64,000 nucleotides of DNA from Lanius collurio. Taxonomy: Eukaryota > Chordata > Aves > Passeriformes > Laniidae. The stretch spans positions 273,647 through 337,646 of the forward strand of contig JACBWW010000050.1 in the NCBI GenBank assembly GCA_020086605.1, written 5' to 3'. Below are positions 7,801 through 19,800 of this stretch, one piece after another (position 1 is the first letter of the stretch; each line of letters opens with the position of its first letter). Both the position numbers and the translations under genes were made by a program. The notes under the pieces were generated by a model. It did not search any database, was not told the DNA's origin, and worked only from the letters and a program-made list of their open reading frames with translations.

Positions 7801-10800
7801 ATTTATAAGGTTTCCCTATTTCATCCTTCCCAACAATCTACGATGATTTTTCCGTCTTCTTGTGTTGCTGATGTTTGTTGCTTCGCTGTGTTTTTGCTTT
7901 CACTTTCAGTTTTGCTCGCTCTCACGCCGGGATTGCCTCTGTAGGGGTCTGAGCACTCCCACCGTGTGCTTCTGGCTTCCCAGGGCTGCCTTTGGGGATG
8001 CGTGGGCCTTGCCGTGCCGCGCCGCTTCTCTCTGCCAACTCCTCTGTTGCCCCTGGCAACAGCCTGCGCGCCGCCACCTCTGCCGGGCTCCCACGTGGCT
8101 GCCCAGGCTCGGCATGGCCCCGCGCCACACCATCCTGTTACCTGGGTTGCCCCGGTGGCCCCACGCGGCTTCCCCTCACCGGCGCCACCGCGCCGCTCGT
8201 GTGTCTCAGGGTGAACACCGCCAGACACAATCGCCACCGCGCCGCTCCTGACTCCTCTCCCGCCACCACCCCTCTCGCCGCCGGCCCCACTCCCGCCATG
8301 CCTGGCTTCACTCCCGCCATGCCTGGCCTCACTGGCTCTCCCACATGCGGGAGCTCCCTTGCCGCCGCCTGCAGTGCACTGGGCTGCCGCGGCTGGGGAC
8401 CGCGCGGTCTCCAGGGAACGGAGTAGCCCGCTGCAACGTGCGTGCTGCTCGACCACGTGTTTGCCACTAAAACAGCAGCGGGACACAGCCGACACTGCTT
8501 AACACTCTCTGTCATCAGGTAATATTCACAGAAATAGTCTTGCATCGGCACATTTTTTGATTCGGAAATTAATTGTGTCCAAACATTCTCCCAAAAGTCT
8601 TTGGTAAGAATCAAATCCCAAGAAACGTAGAAGTTTTTAAACAAACATGCTAGGAAGCATCTTAGTTCTTTTTGAGCTTGAATTAAGCTAAAATCTACAT
8701 ACTGCTGTTCAAGAACCTTTTTAAAGTAGATGTCTGTTTGTGGTTCAGACAGCCATGAGTCTTTCCATGAGTCCTCCATTGTTCAGAGATGGGACAGCAA
8801 AACAAATGCAAGAAGAGATATCCAGAATTTACCCATGAATCAACGAATCACATTCTCCAGGGATCGTTCGCCAGTTTTCTCCAACCATTTGTTATAATGG
8901 AGAATCCTTACAACAGGTATAAGACAGCGATGAACTTGGAAGGAAATATGAAGCAATATTTCTATAGATGTTGATGGATGTTTATTTCCCTCCAGCCCCA
9001 TCAGGCTGAGATCCCATGGCCGACTCACCACACAATCACGAGACTCCCCCCTTCTTCCTGAGCCCAGGAAGCCCCCCAACAACCAATCAGAAGACAGGCA
9101 CAGGCCACACGTGACATGGGGACAGGGACAGGGACAGACCTGTACACTGCAGGGTCCCTCCCCCGGGACCTTGGGGAAAAGTACCTCAAAAATCAAGTCC
9201 AAGCGATAACTCAACGCAGCCAAGCTCAGGGTTGGATTGTGAAATTTTCCAGACAACGAGCTTGGGATCCAGGTGGGAGATGTTGGTTTGAAAAGTGGCA
9301 GGCACTCTGGCAAATCATGTGTGCAAGAGCACATCTGCTGTGTATTCTCTTACCCCCAGGGCAGCGTTGTCCATTAATTGCTGGGTGGGTTAGGTGTGTC
9401 AACAGCCAGCATTGCTGCTGAACTGTAACAGCCAAAAAAAGAAGGTGAATTTTCTGATTAGTTGTCAATTCTAGAGCTTCTTTTGGTGTATAGTATTTTA
9501 GCCTTCACTTTGGTTTGTGGAGAAGCTTTTCTGTTTTGAATTCAGTTATTCAAGCTGTCATGACATGGAGGAAGGGTAATCATTTAGAACTGGAAGACAA
9601 GCCAACCAACAGAAAGTTGAAACCACCACTTATATCCTCATGTCATTAAATAAAGTAAAGAGAGCCCCACTTCGGCCATTCACAGCTTCTAATCAAGAGC
9701 AGCTGTTGAGCATAAAATTCAGCATCAATAACAGTGTAATTCAGGGGAAAAAAAGTTGTCAGGGCTTGGAGAGCTGGATCTTGTGAGAGCTCCCACCTGC
9801 ATTGGTGGGATGATGTTGACAGCACTGAGTCCTGTGCCAGGGGTCACCTGATGAGCTCATCGATGTGCCCCAGAAGCCTGGAGTGCCTCTCTGCCCTAAA
9901 ATGTTTCTTTGTGTTTGAAGCTTCATCATAGATATACCAAATAAGTGTATCTAATCTATCTGAGAGAGGCAGTTACTAAGGCTTCTTTATCTTCTTTTCT
10001 TTGTATGTTTGGAATTTTTTATGCAGGACTCCTGGAAAGCTAAGGTTTGATCTCAGCTTCTTTTTTAATAGGAATCGTTGTAATTCTCATTATCAAGCCA
10101 AAATTTACAGACCCATCTGTATTACTGCTATCCTTGGCTTTGCACATTCATATGTATATGGGTGTTCTTTGAAAAACAGTGTATTTCTAAAGTACTGGGA
10201 GCAGTGTACTGTGTCCTGGGCTTTGGAGAAATGTACACATTTCTTTGCTGAAAACAACTGCATTTTTGAAATACTATGGCATTGCAATGCTTTCACTTGT
10301 GTTCTGGGTTTGTTTGCGGGCTCTCAGAGCTTTGGGAATTTGCTTTGCCATGTTTTTCGAGTAGAGTACAGCCTCAAAGTAGAAGCTGCCTGGTAGACTT
10401 TGATATATTTGAGGGTTTTTTTTTTGGTCTGATTTTGCCCAGTTAGGTTTTTGGGTGAGATATTTGTAGTATAAAGCCTATCAGAAGCTTGTTCTGAGCA
10501 TGGTGGTGGTGGAGAAGTTGGTTTTAAGATGACCAACAGTGAAGCATTAAGCTCTCTGTGTGTTTGCTGTGTGACTCTAGGTTGCTGAGTTCATGGCAGG
10601 TGGAAGAGCTGTTGAGTACTGACAATGCCTTTTTAGCCTGAAATGCCCCAAATTGCTCTGCAGCATTGCTCTTCCCTACTTTTGTGAGGTCTTCAAACCA
10701 TCTTTGTTTGAGCAAGCTGCTGGGTGCTGCGTTTGGGTTCTGTGTGCCTCCAGACACTATGGTCTGTGGGACACTTGATTATTGACATCACTAAGAGAAA

Positions 10801-13800
10801 GAAGCAAAGAGCTTGACAAATACTTACCTACTTGGTAGAACATAAAGGCATTCTGGGGCTTTGGCCCTTTCATGCAGTTAGTTCTGCGTGGTCTTTGAGC
10901 ACTAAGCTCTGTGCTCAGACCCGTAATCTTATTTGATGCTGCAATCGCCTTCATTTCTGAAAGCATTGGTGTCCTGAATGGTTGGTGCTGCTTAGCACTT
11001 AGTCAGGACCAGCTGCGTCAACTCCAGGTTTCATGCACATACTGCCCTGTGCTGAGTTTTTTGGCAGTTTGAGATGCCTTGATTAATATCAAGTGATGTT
11101 GAGTCCATGTAGAGCAGCATTAACATTTCAGAAGGGCCTGCAAAAGGTCAGTAAGAACTGCAGGTCTGTTGCCAACATGTGACTGTGGATTTCTTTGAAT
11201 TTTCTTACAATTTGCGGTTCAAAACAAGTTTAAAAACCTTTTGTTTTGGGACTAGGTGCCAGCACAAAGCCTGATACAGAAAAATACAGCAGAGATCACT
11301 ACTACTGAGTTAAGGGCTCAGATCCTGGGAGTGTTTGGAGATGAGATCTGTGTCCAGAAGTTAGGGTGCTCCCTGCGGAGGGGGGAATTGGGGTAATTAC
11401 CACTTCCTGCACCAGGAGCATCTGGAGTTATAAAGGCTATTTTTCTTTGTATGAGCAGGTATCTTTAAGACCCCCTAAGTAAGAGGCCTGGAGACATGAA
11501 TTTGCAGCTGTAAATCAGGAGAAGGGGGAGCTGAACCTGTTTACAGGGTGGTGTCTGGATAGTTAGGTTAGTGAGTGAGAGGAGGGCAGAGCACTGCTAT
11601 GTCCTTTCTTCCACTTTTCTTAAAAGTATCACTTGGCTTCCCCCATTTTCCATTTCCTCAGAGTTATGAGTGATTTAGACTTGACCCAGCTAGTCTTTTT
11701 TTTTCTTCCAACACTGCTCTCCCACTATGTTCCCATATATTCCCATGATAAGGAACTTGGGGGCAGTGGTGCCAGCTTTCAAATAGGAGAAGGAAGCCAG
11801 GCCTTACAGTGCGTTGTTTTTTGAAGCTAGGGTGCCACATTATTTTTGCAGTGTTGTACAGTATTTTTACTGTGTTATTTGCTTGTCCTGGGAGCATTGG
11901 TATAGTTCTGGCATCTCCCCAGTGCTTTGTATACATACGCTTGAGCATAGCACTGCTGTTCAGACCCCTGACACACAGAAACAAAGCTATATGTTAAAGA
12001 TGCTCCATTGGACACTGGAAGAAGGGGAAAAGAGACAGCATGGAGGTACATGGAGTATTTTTGGTGCTGGATGTTCTTGCTGGGGCAAAGGTTTGCATTT
12101 TTTCAGATGTCATATAATTTTTCAGAGCAGATTCTCACTCTTTCCTTCTGCAGCTCTAATTTCTGTGTGTTTTCTGTTGTTTCTACACTTTTTTTAATCC
12201 ACTTCTACATGTGCCTTCACATTCCCTTCTCAAGCAGCTTTGCTAGAGCCACCTCTCATTTTTCCCCACCACTTTTACTTTCTGGCCAGATCTGCTTGAT
12301 TTCAGCTATTGTGATCCCAGTGTTTTGTTCCTCAGACAAAGAGGCAATCTCCTCAGCATGCTGGTGGCTGTTCTGTGGTGGGGTGACTCCATCTCCAGTG
12401 AGAGCAGCTGTACTTTCATCAGCAGCCTGTGAGCTTGGAGCAGTCCAGTCTGGCGTTCCTGGGGCAGGAGACTGCTGCATCTCAGCAGGGATGGTTTCCA
12501 GATGTGCTTGACTGATGATGCTGGTGGCCTCAGCTATGAATTCAGGACTATCTGGAAGGCAGGAAAGATCAATTCCTCCCTCTTCTGTCATTGCCTCAGA
12601 AGAGGAGGTGGTGTTCAGTGCTGGAAGCAGCCATCTGGTAGGCTGCCTTTCAAGGAGAAAGATGAAATTGCTGGTTGCCTTAATTAAAAACATGCTGGCT
12701 CCTGAAATCCTTACTATAGACCAGCCTGAAAACTCATGTCATCTGGCTGGATGGTGTCTTGTATATATAAAATAAAGAAAAAACTTGCAAAAGCTGTTGG
12801 TTTCTAAAGAAATTAATTGCCCGTCTCCCTTACCTCCCCCTTTTCTACCCACTCAGCCCTTTCTTTGGCTCTGAGGAGAGCGATGATGCTTGGTTATATA
12901 TACTTTGCTGGCAAAGCTTGGTTTAGTGCATGACTGCTATTTGAAGGCATTTACCCGGAAACTCAGGCGAGTTGCCCATTCTTGTGCTCAACCCTGGCTT
13001 GATTAGCCTGTTGTTTTTAGCAGACAAGAGGGTTTTTTTGAGTTAGTACAGAGAACCAGTGGCTTTTTTTCAGAAGGGAGAGCTATAAAATGTGACTTAA
13101 ATCAAGTAGGTAGTCTGTACCACTGAGATGCAGTTGCTCTGTTTTATTCAGTGCAGTGGTGCCCCCAGTTTGCCAATTATCCCATTAAAACTTCATGAGG
13201 CTGCGGTTTGCTACTTTCCTTAGGGAACCACTGTGGTAAAACCAAGTGCAAGCAAGCGGGGTGTATGCACATGAAGCTTTGCGTAGCATAGCTGCAATTT
13301 AAAAACTCAGAGACTGGTAATTAAGGCTTTGGGAGAGCATTTCCATCTCCAAGACCAGTGTTCAGGGTGTGTTGAGACCCTGGGCTTTGCCGTGGTATTT
13401 GTGGAGCCCTGGGGGAGACGTTATTTTAGTTGGTCTCGAAAAGGCTTGATTTACATTTTGCAAGTTTCAACACGAGTATTGAAGAGATCAGGGCTTTTAA
13501 TGGCCAGCAGTTGTTCCATGCAGTTATATAAAGCTATCACTTCCTGTGTACACTTTACATTCCGAGTTTTTTCTCCTACTCTGTCTTGGGATGCTGATGC
13601 CGCTGCATGATGCCTTTGGGAATACTATACATGGCAGAACACTTATTTTGGGGAGTGGAGAGAGCTGGAACTGTGTGGAATTTTGCTGCAAAACCAACTG
13701 CTATTTGTGGTGCTTGCCCTGAGATGGTAGAAGAATTAATCACAGGTTTTCACACACTCAAACAGTGCCTTTTCTAGGTTTAAACCTTTGAAACTGCTGC

Positions 13801-16800
13801 TCAGAATTGTTAGCATACTGGAAAGCTTCTGGCTTATTAGGTGGTGTTTCTCTTGTAGCCCGAGGCTTTGGGAGGTTCTTGTGGCCTCTCTGAGTCTGCA
13901 AGTGAAAATCCCAGGCTGCCACTTCCCCCGGAAATGAAAAATGGGATTGCTCTTCAAACAACACTTAGAGAAGAGAATTTCCAATGCAGATGGATGGGAT
14001 GGGAAACTTGGATCTTGGGGTCAGCATAATTCTTAAAAACCAGACCGTGAGCACTATCCTTAATCTTACTACCTTTGTCGGGCTGAGACCTCCTGCTTGT
14101 GTCTTGGGACCCTAATTCAATGCTTACCGCCACTGGTGAGGCCATGCTGAGTGATTTTACTGTCTGGCTCCATGTTCTTCCTGTGGATTAGCTGGGATAT
14201 GGTGTCTGGCATGTTTAAACATCACATCTAAAGTCACCATCTCTGGTTCATAATAACCTTTGGAAGCTCAGCCTGACCCCCATGTAAGCTCTGGCTGTGG
14301 AGAACCATTCCAGCCTGCTATTACACATCTCTTAACTATAAGATCTTGCTTATTGGTGGCTACTGTGGTGTGTTTTGATCAGAAAATAACATGAGTTTAA
14401 TAGTTTTCCAATAAATAGCAGAAATCTTGCTGAGTCTGTTGTCTCACCACACAGAAAGGGATATGTTTTTTCCCCCGCCAGATACAGCATAGCCCTGTGT
14501 GTCTCTAATGAAGCTTTACAGCCTTTAAGTCAAGGGTGAATGCGGTTGCTTGTGTTGAGGACATCACTAGCTGTGTTTGAAACTCTTTGTAATATTGGGA
14601 TAATCTCTTAGCCATTTCCAAAGGATGTACTAGGGATTGCTCTCCTTGTCCACAGTATTCCATAGGTAACATCAGGTTTTTAGCAGTGTGCTGGTGATGT
14701 TGGTTGTCACATCAGCATTGATGAGAGCTTCACAACAGCTACTAACAAACCAGCCAAGATTAGAGAGCTGCTGCTAGTAGACGTGCACTTATCAAACAGG
14801 ACCAGGAATACTGAGAGGAGAAGCTGACTTTTGTAGCCTGCCTGACTAAAGGTGAAAGCTGCTGGTAGCCCTGATAGGCTTTTAGGTACTTTTGAGGTAA
14901 AACATAATCACTTTGAGGAATTTTTCTCATGTAGGAGCTTGGAAGATGGTGAAAACTCATCAGCTGTAAAAGCATCTGAAATAACAAGGTACTTTTATTT
15001 AAATTTAAAGAATGCCTCAGTCTTCAATCTTTTTTTCTACCAGCCCAGCCCTATTTGAGAGATCTTTCACCAAAAAACTCCAAATCCCCACCAACTCCCT
15101 CATCTGTTATTCAGTGGTCTTCAGCATTCTGTTTTGAAACTGGGTGGCAAAGCACTTTTTGTTTCCATGCTTCTACTTGTTTTAGATATTCCAGTGTGAT
15201 AGTTATCAAAGAGCTGTTCCCAGTGGTAATCATGCCTGCAGTTCTGACACAACACAGCTGTGTTCGGCAACAGAGAATTTCAAAATTTCCTCTTTTAGAA
15301 ATAGTATCCAAAAACTATTATTGGACTTTTTTTTCCCCCCCCATTGGTAGGTAAGCTAGTACCGTCTTGTACATGGGAGGTACATTTTCAGGGAGCTTGA
15401 GGGCTTACTTGTACAGTTGCCTGGGGGTTTGGTGTTTTTGTGGGGGAAGGGGAAGACTTCTAAGGTGTTTGTAGAGATTGAGAACTTGAAAAGACCCAGG
15501 GTTTGTGGGTTTTTGGCTCAGCTTTCTGCAACGTTCACATTTCTGCTACAGACTTTGGTGTGCTTGAAGAACTGTTTATCTGACTTGGCTTTGTAGTGGA
15601 TCCTGTGTTTTACAGGAGAACAAGGTAAAAGGCTGTTTCATCCTCAGGGGCTTGAGATGCTCCTGTGGGAATGCCAGGGTACAGAACTGTTGGATGGCTT
15701 CAGGAGTGGCACCTGGCCTGAAATGGAAAGCAGGCAGACCTGACCCTTACATTGCTCTTAACTCTCCGTAATGGAACGATCACCTCTTATAAAAACATCC
15801 CAAACTCCTTTAAACCTACCAAATATTAAAACCTGCTTGATAACAGAGATTGTTCAGCACATGTGTTCAGATGGGCAGTGGCTTGGCTGCACGTGGTAGC
15901 GCTTGGATTCCCAGTGAGTTGCCTGAAATGCTTATTCCTTTGGGTGCTCCAAGGCTGAGGGAGCGCTGTGGAGTTTGGGCTTGGCACCATCCCAGTTCTA
16001 AACACTCTTCTTTCTTCATGCAAATTTTTTTTCAAAGTCTGCTTTATAGCTCAACCTACTTGGTATCAGAAAATACCTTGTTCCTCCCTCAGTGAACAGC
16101 TGCTTGTGCAGTGTGCTGCACTTGGGCCAGTTTGGTTTATTTTGGTGGAGGGAAAATAGCAGGGTTGCTCAACATGTTGTTTTTTAACTTTTAAAAAATA
16201 TATTCTTTCCCTTCCCTGGATACTTTGTTTCAGGAAGGTGAATCTTATCTTTGAATTAAAAGATAATGTGTCTTGGAGTCTTTTAAAGGAAATGGTTGCA
16301 TTTAACCTCTTCAAGAGGGATAAAAGGGCTTTTTCTTGGTGCTTATACTGTATTTACAAGATTGTGGAGTATAAGTCACATGCTTTAAAAGGCTCAGTTT
16401 GTGTTGGGCATCTCTTACTGAGATTAGTGGAATGAAAAATCAGTCCCTTCTGGAAAAAGTACCATAATGCTTCTTGATGTCAGTTTTAAGTGGGCCTGTT
16501 TGACTGAGAGAAAAGAATATTCTTGTCCTGGGACCTGTGTGGTCAGCTCTGATTATGATGATCATTTATAGTCCTTTCATGTACAGTCCTTTGCCTGCTC
16601 CCATCTGGTGGGATATTGCAATGGGGTTTTCTTCCCAGCAGCTTGCAGGGCTGGTCCCTGGGGAGTAGCCTTAGTCAGGCTGCCCTGCCTGCTGCCCTTG
16701 CCTCTCAGCTTCTGAAAAAATGTGGGTTATTTGTGAGGATCCAGAATGTCTCCTTCTGTCCTGCTCCTAGCTGTGGCTGTCGAGGTGCTGGGCTTGGCCC

Positions 16801-19800
16801 AGCAACCTCCTTTTACAGTGTGACAGCAGCTGATGCTTCCCTTCCAGCTGCTGCCTTCCTGGGTCTCATGGCTCCTGCTATCCTGGCTGAAGTTACATAG
16901 GACAAGGGATTTCTCAACACTGAATCTACTTGATGAACTTGTTAAGAAGCTGTTGCTGAAATCTGTGGTTGCTCAAAGCTTGCAGATCTCCTATTTGATT
17001 TACTTGTGTTTTCTATCTCCCTTCTCCCTTTCTTCTTCCTGAAGCTCCTTGCTATCTTCCTGAGCTTCCTCTTCTTCCCACTCCTGTTTTCCTGGTGCTA
17101 AGATGTTCCTGAGCTGTGCAGTCTGGGAAGGTTACCCCCTTCTTAGGATGAGGTTATTAAGGTGAGATCTCCCGCAGTTCTAGTCCTGGCAGCAGCCTTG
17201 GCCTGCCTGGGTAGCATTGCTGCTGCCCTCATATAGTCGCTGCTTTATACATGTGTACAGACAAGGTGCTGGTGGTTTCATTTTGGTCAGACTGAAAAAT
17301 ACAATGCAAGTTCAAAGTCCTTGAATGCTCAGTATTATTCTGTAGTTTTTCATCTTGCATATGTTAGGATTGGGGGGATGGGAGCCCCTCATCAAAGGGC
17401 AGTTACAAGTTTTACTCAATTGAAGCAATTTTTTCATAATAAAACCAAATGTTTGTCACTGTCCATTCCCAGCAGGGTTGTGAAGAAGATATTAAAAGCT
17501 TGGAGTAAAGAGATTTGGAGCTGCAGGGATGGGGCAGCTGCCAGAGTAAAATGTGAACTCTAAATAAAGCAAGGACCCACTATTATTGTGTGATGTCTAC
17601 TTAATGAAATCTAATTTTTGCCCTGCTTGCCTTTCCTGTCCCTGCTTTGCTCTTCTGGGGTTGCAGGTAGAGCTGGGAGGGTTGCTGGGCACTGGGATGG
17701 CTCTTCTGTGCCCTCCATCCGTGCTCTGCAGGCAGGAGTTCACTGATTACCAGCATTAGACGAGTCAATGCCCTTCTGCTTTCTAAGCAGAGTGACTCTG
17801 CACTGTGTATGCGCTGCCCCTTTCTCACACCCTCTCTCCCGAGGGCCGGCCCACATTGCAGGGGGGTGAGCTGGGCCGGTCATGGGGCAGCTAAACCCCA
17901 TTTCCTTATGGAACAAAGTACAGGTTACTTTGGAAGTAATGATGCAGAGATGAGCTTTTCCAAAAACTTCATAGCACTTTTAGGAAATAAGGGCCCTTTT
18001 TACTGTTAGGAATTTAAGATGTATATTCTCTGCCACAGATTTCCTTGTAGCCTTATTTTCCTGTGCTTCTCTTCCTTGTAAGATGTAGGAGATTTGTCAG
18101 GAGAAGCCCACAACTTTTTTGAGAGATGCTAGAAAGGCTGTGAATCATGAACTTGGGTTACCCCTTTGCACCTCAGGTTGGTTCTCTCAGTTCCCTGGCA
18201 GACTGCCACCAGTTTTTGAGTATGGAGCACACAGTTTCATAAAAAAAATAATCCAAGAGGCACACAGAAGATCTTTAATTTGATATCCAGTGATACATTT
18301 AGAACTCTCTAGGAAAATGTATTTGTCTGTGGCTCTGAAAGTACATGGATAGCCCTGAGAAAGAATATCACGAGATTCTCAAAACCAGGTTTATTGCCTT
18401 TCTGTGCTTTGATTTTCTGCAAGTTCAAGCAAAAACGTGGCAGTAACATGTTTTTTTAATGACAAGTCATGTTTTACTCATAATTCATAGTACTGTGGTG
18501 TTGAAAATTGCTTGGAGCAGCTATGGTGCAGCTGTGGCACTGGCAGCTCGTGAGCACCACAGTCACCAGCAGAGACTGAGAACTTTGGGTACAGACCTTG
18601 TAAAAACTCTTGTATCAGGGGAGGCACTGGGCTAGTTTTCTGGTGCACTTGAAGCAGTTGGCTCTGGTTTTGTTGTTGTTACTCAGCAAATGAATGGTTA
18701 ATTAATCAAGGATTTGGATATGCAGTTAGGACAGTGCTGTGATCTGACACTGATCCCTGCCACGACAGTGTCACTATTATGTGGAAAAGATTAAAAATGT
18801 TCATAATAGTCTCAGTTCTTCCTGTTGTGAAACCTTGTACTGAATATGTCTCCTCGTTAATTTGTCTGTGAATTTACCTTTTTCATGTCAGCCATTCTGT
18901 CTGTTTTGTAACTTCAGGGCTGTGGTATGTTCTTTCGTGAACAGTATGTTAGAACGTTAACATGCTGCTCTCATGAGTGGGAGAGACACTGTTTTCCAGC
19001 CTTTCTGTCCTACAAATCACGAATTTCTGTATTGCTATCACCCAGAAAAAGTCGAAGTTGACTTGAAAGCAGTGGGAGGGAATGAAGTGTTTTGAAAGGA
19101 TGATCCCATAGATGGGAGTGGTATTGAATGCAGAGGTACAGAGAGCTGTTGTGGGAAACGAGGTCGTTCAGCCAAAGGGATAGAATTTGGAGTTGCTAAT
19201 CTGTGTCATTAGTGCTGTGTACCAGAAAGTTTGAACTGTGCCTGGCTAAATCCTGTGAGGCTTTGAAATTCACAGCAGTGCTGGCAGCCGCGTTGGTGTT
19301 TGTCCTTCCTGCAAACAAACAGCTGCTTGGACCGGCCCGGTGCTCAGCGCCCCACTGCTTCCTGCGGCCCCCTGCAGAAAGCTGCTCTTGGCTTTGGGGA
19401 AACCACAGAAGACCAGTGGGAATAAACCTTAAGGAAATGAGTTGGTGTTGCCATTGGACCCATGGAGGATGTGAAAGCGTGGAGAGTTTGATTCACATCT
19501 CTACTCTCTGTGTGTGATTAGTGTAACAGGGTAAAACGTTCTGTCATGCCCCTCTGAGGAGTGACACAGGTGCTAGCTTGCTTGAAAAATTTGCTGGTAT
19601 GAGTCTGAAAGGTGAATGGAGAAATTGAGTGTGTGTTCCTGTAGCTGTCTCTGGTCTTGCTTTGTTGAGGGAAGCTTATTTTAAAGCATACAGTTGAAAT
19701 CTATCAACTTTTGCTTTTCTCCTGCTGGTGTCTTAAAGCTGACTTTCAGCAGAGATAACTCTCCAGAAATGGTAATGGATTGCAAAAGGTTTTGGCTGGA

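Larger units (their letters stand above)
6222..9191 (-). mobile_element. LTR-flanked provirus-like element carrying a Y-box cold-shock ORF
   Basis: A 2970-bp element on the minus strand. Order in its own direction: 5' LTR (9191-8890), leader with a primer-site candidate, Gag-matrix-like ORF (8779 to 8138), GC-rich Gly/Ala/Arg-rich frame (to 7836), nested foreign LTR (7835-7176), cold-shock-domain ORF (to 6771), polypurine tract (6539-6528), 3' LTR (6522-6222). LTRs end TGTTG...CAACA (3' LTR), the 5' LTR being mutated to TTTTG...TAACA, and ATCAAG flanks both sides. No protease, reverse transcriptase, integrase or clear envelope is visible, so it could only move with help from another element. 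The host-gene content suggests capture by a retrovirus-like parent, an inference. It lies in intron 1 of LAMC1, antisense to that gene. Confidence 0.85.
5972..9225 (-). mobile_element. Antisense CR1 fragment split by two later insertions
   Basis: Three pieces read as one antisense CR1 3' region: 5972-5994 (ATAGAGTCATTTAGGTTGGA...), 6202-6221 (AAAAGACCTTTATGATCAAG) and 9198-9225 (TCCAAGCGATAACTCAACGC...). Joined in order they follow the usual antisense CR1 order of TTTAGGTTGGAAAAGACC, then GATCATCAAGTCCAA, then GCCAAG. A sense CR1 sits in the first gap and the provirus-like element in the second. The far end after 9225 is unclear. Confidence 0.65.

Noticed and set aside
9184..9191. A different right border for the provirus-like element
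   Set aside because: TTTTGAGG differs from TGTTGAGG at one base only, and the exact ATCAAG duplication begins directly after it, so the mutated terminus is the simpler reading.
6179..9334. Two minus-strand ORFs (6179-6622 and 8840-9334) sharing a stretch of about 75 residues
   Set aside because: The shared stretch is the translated U3/R of the duplicated LTR, not a protein family. The upstream part of the first one might hold an envelope tail remnant, but the evidence is too weak.
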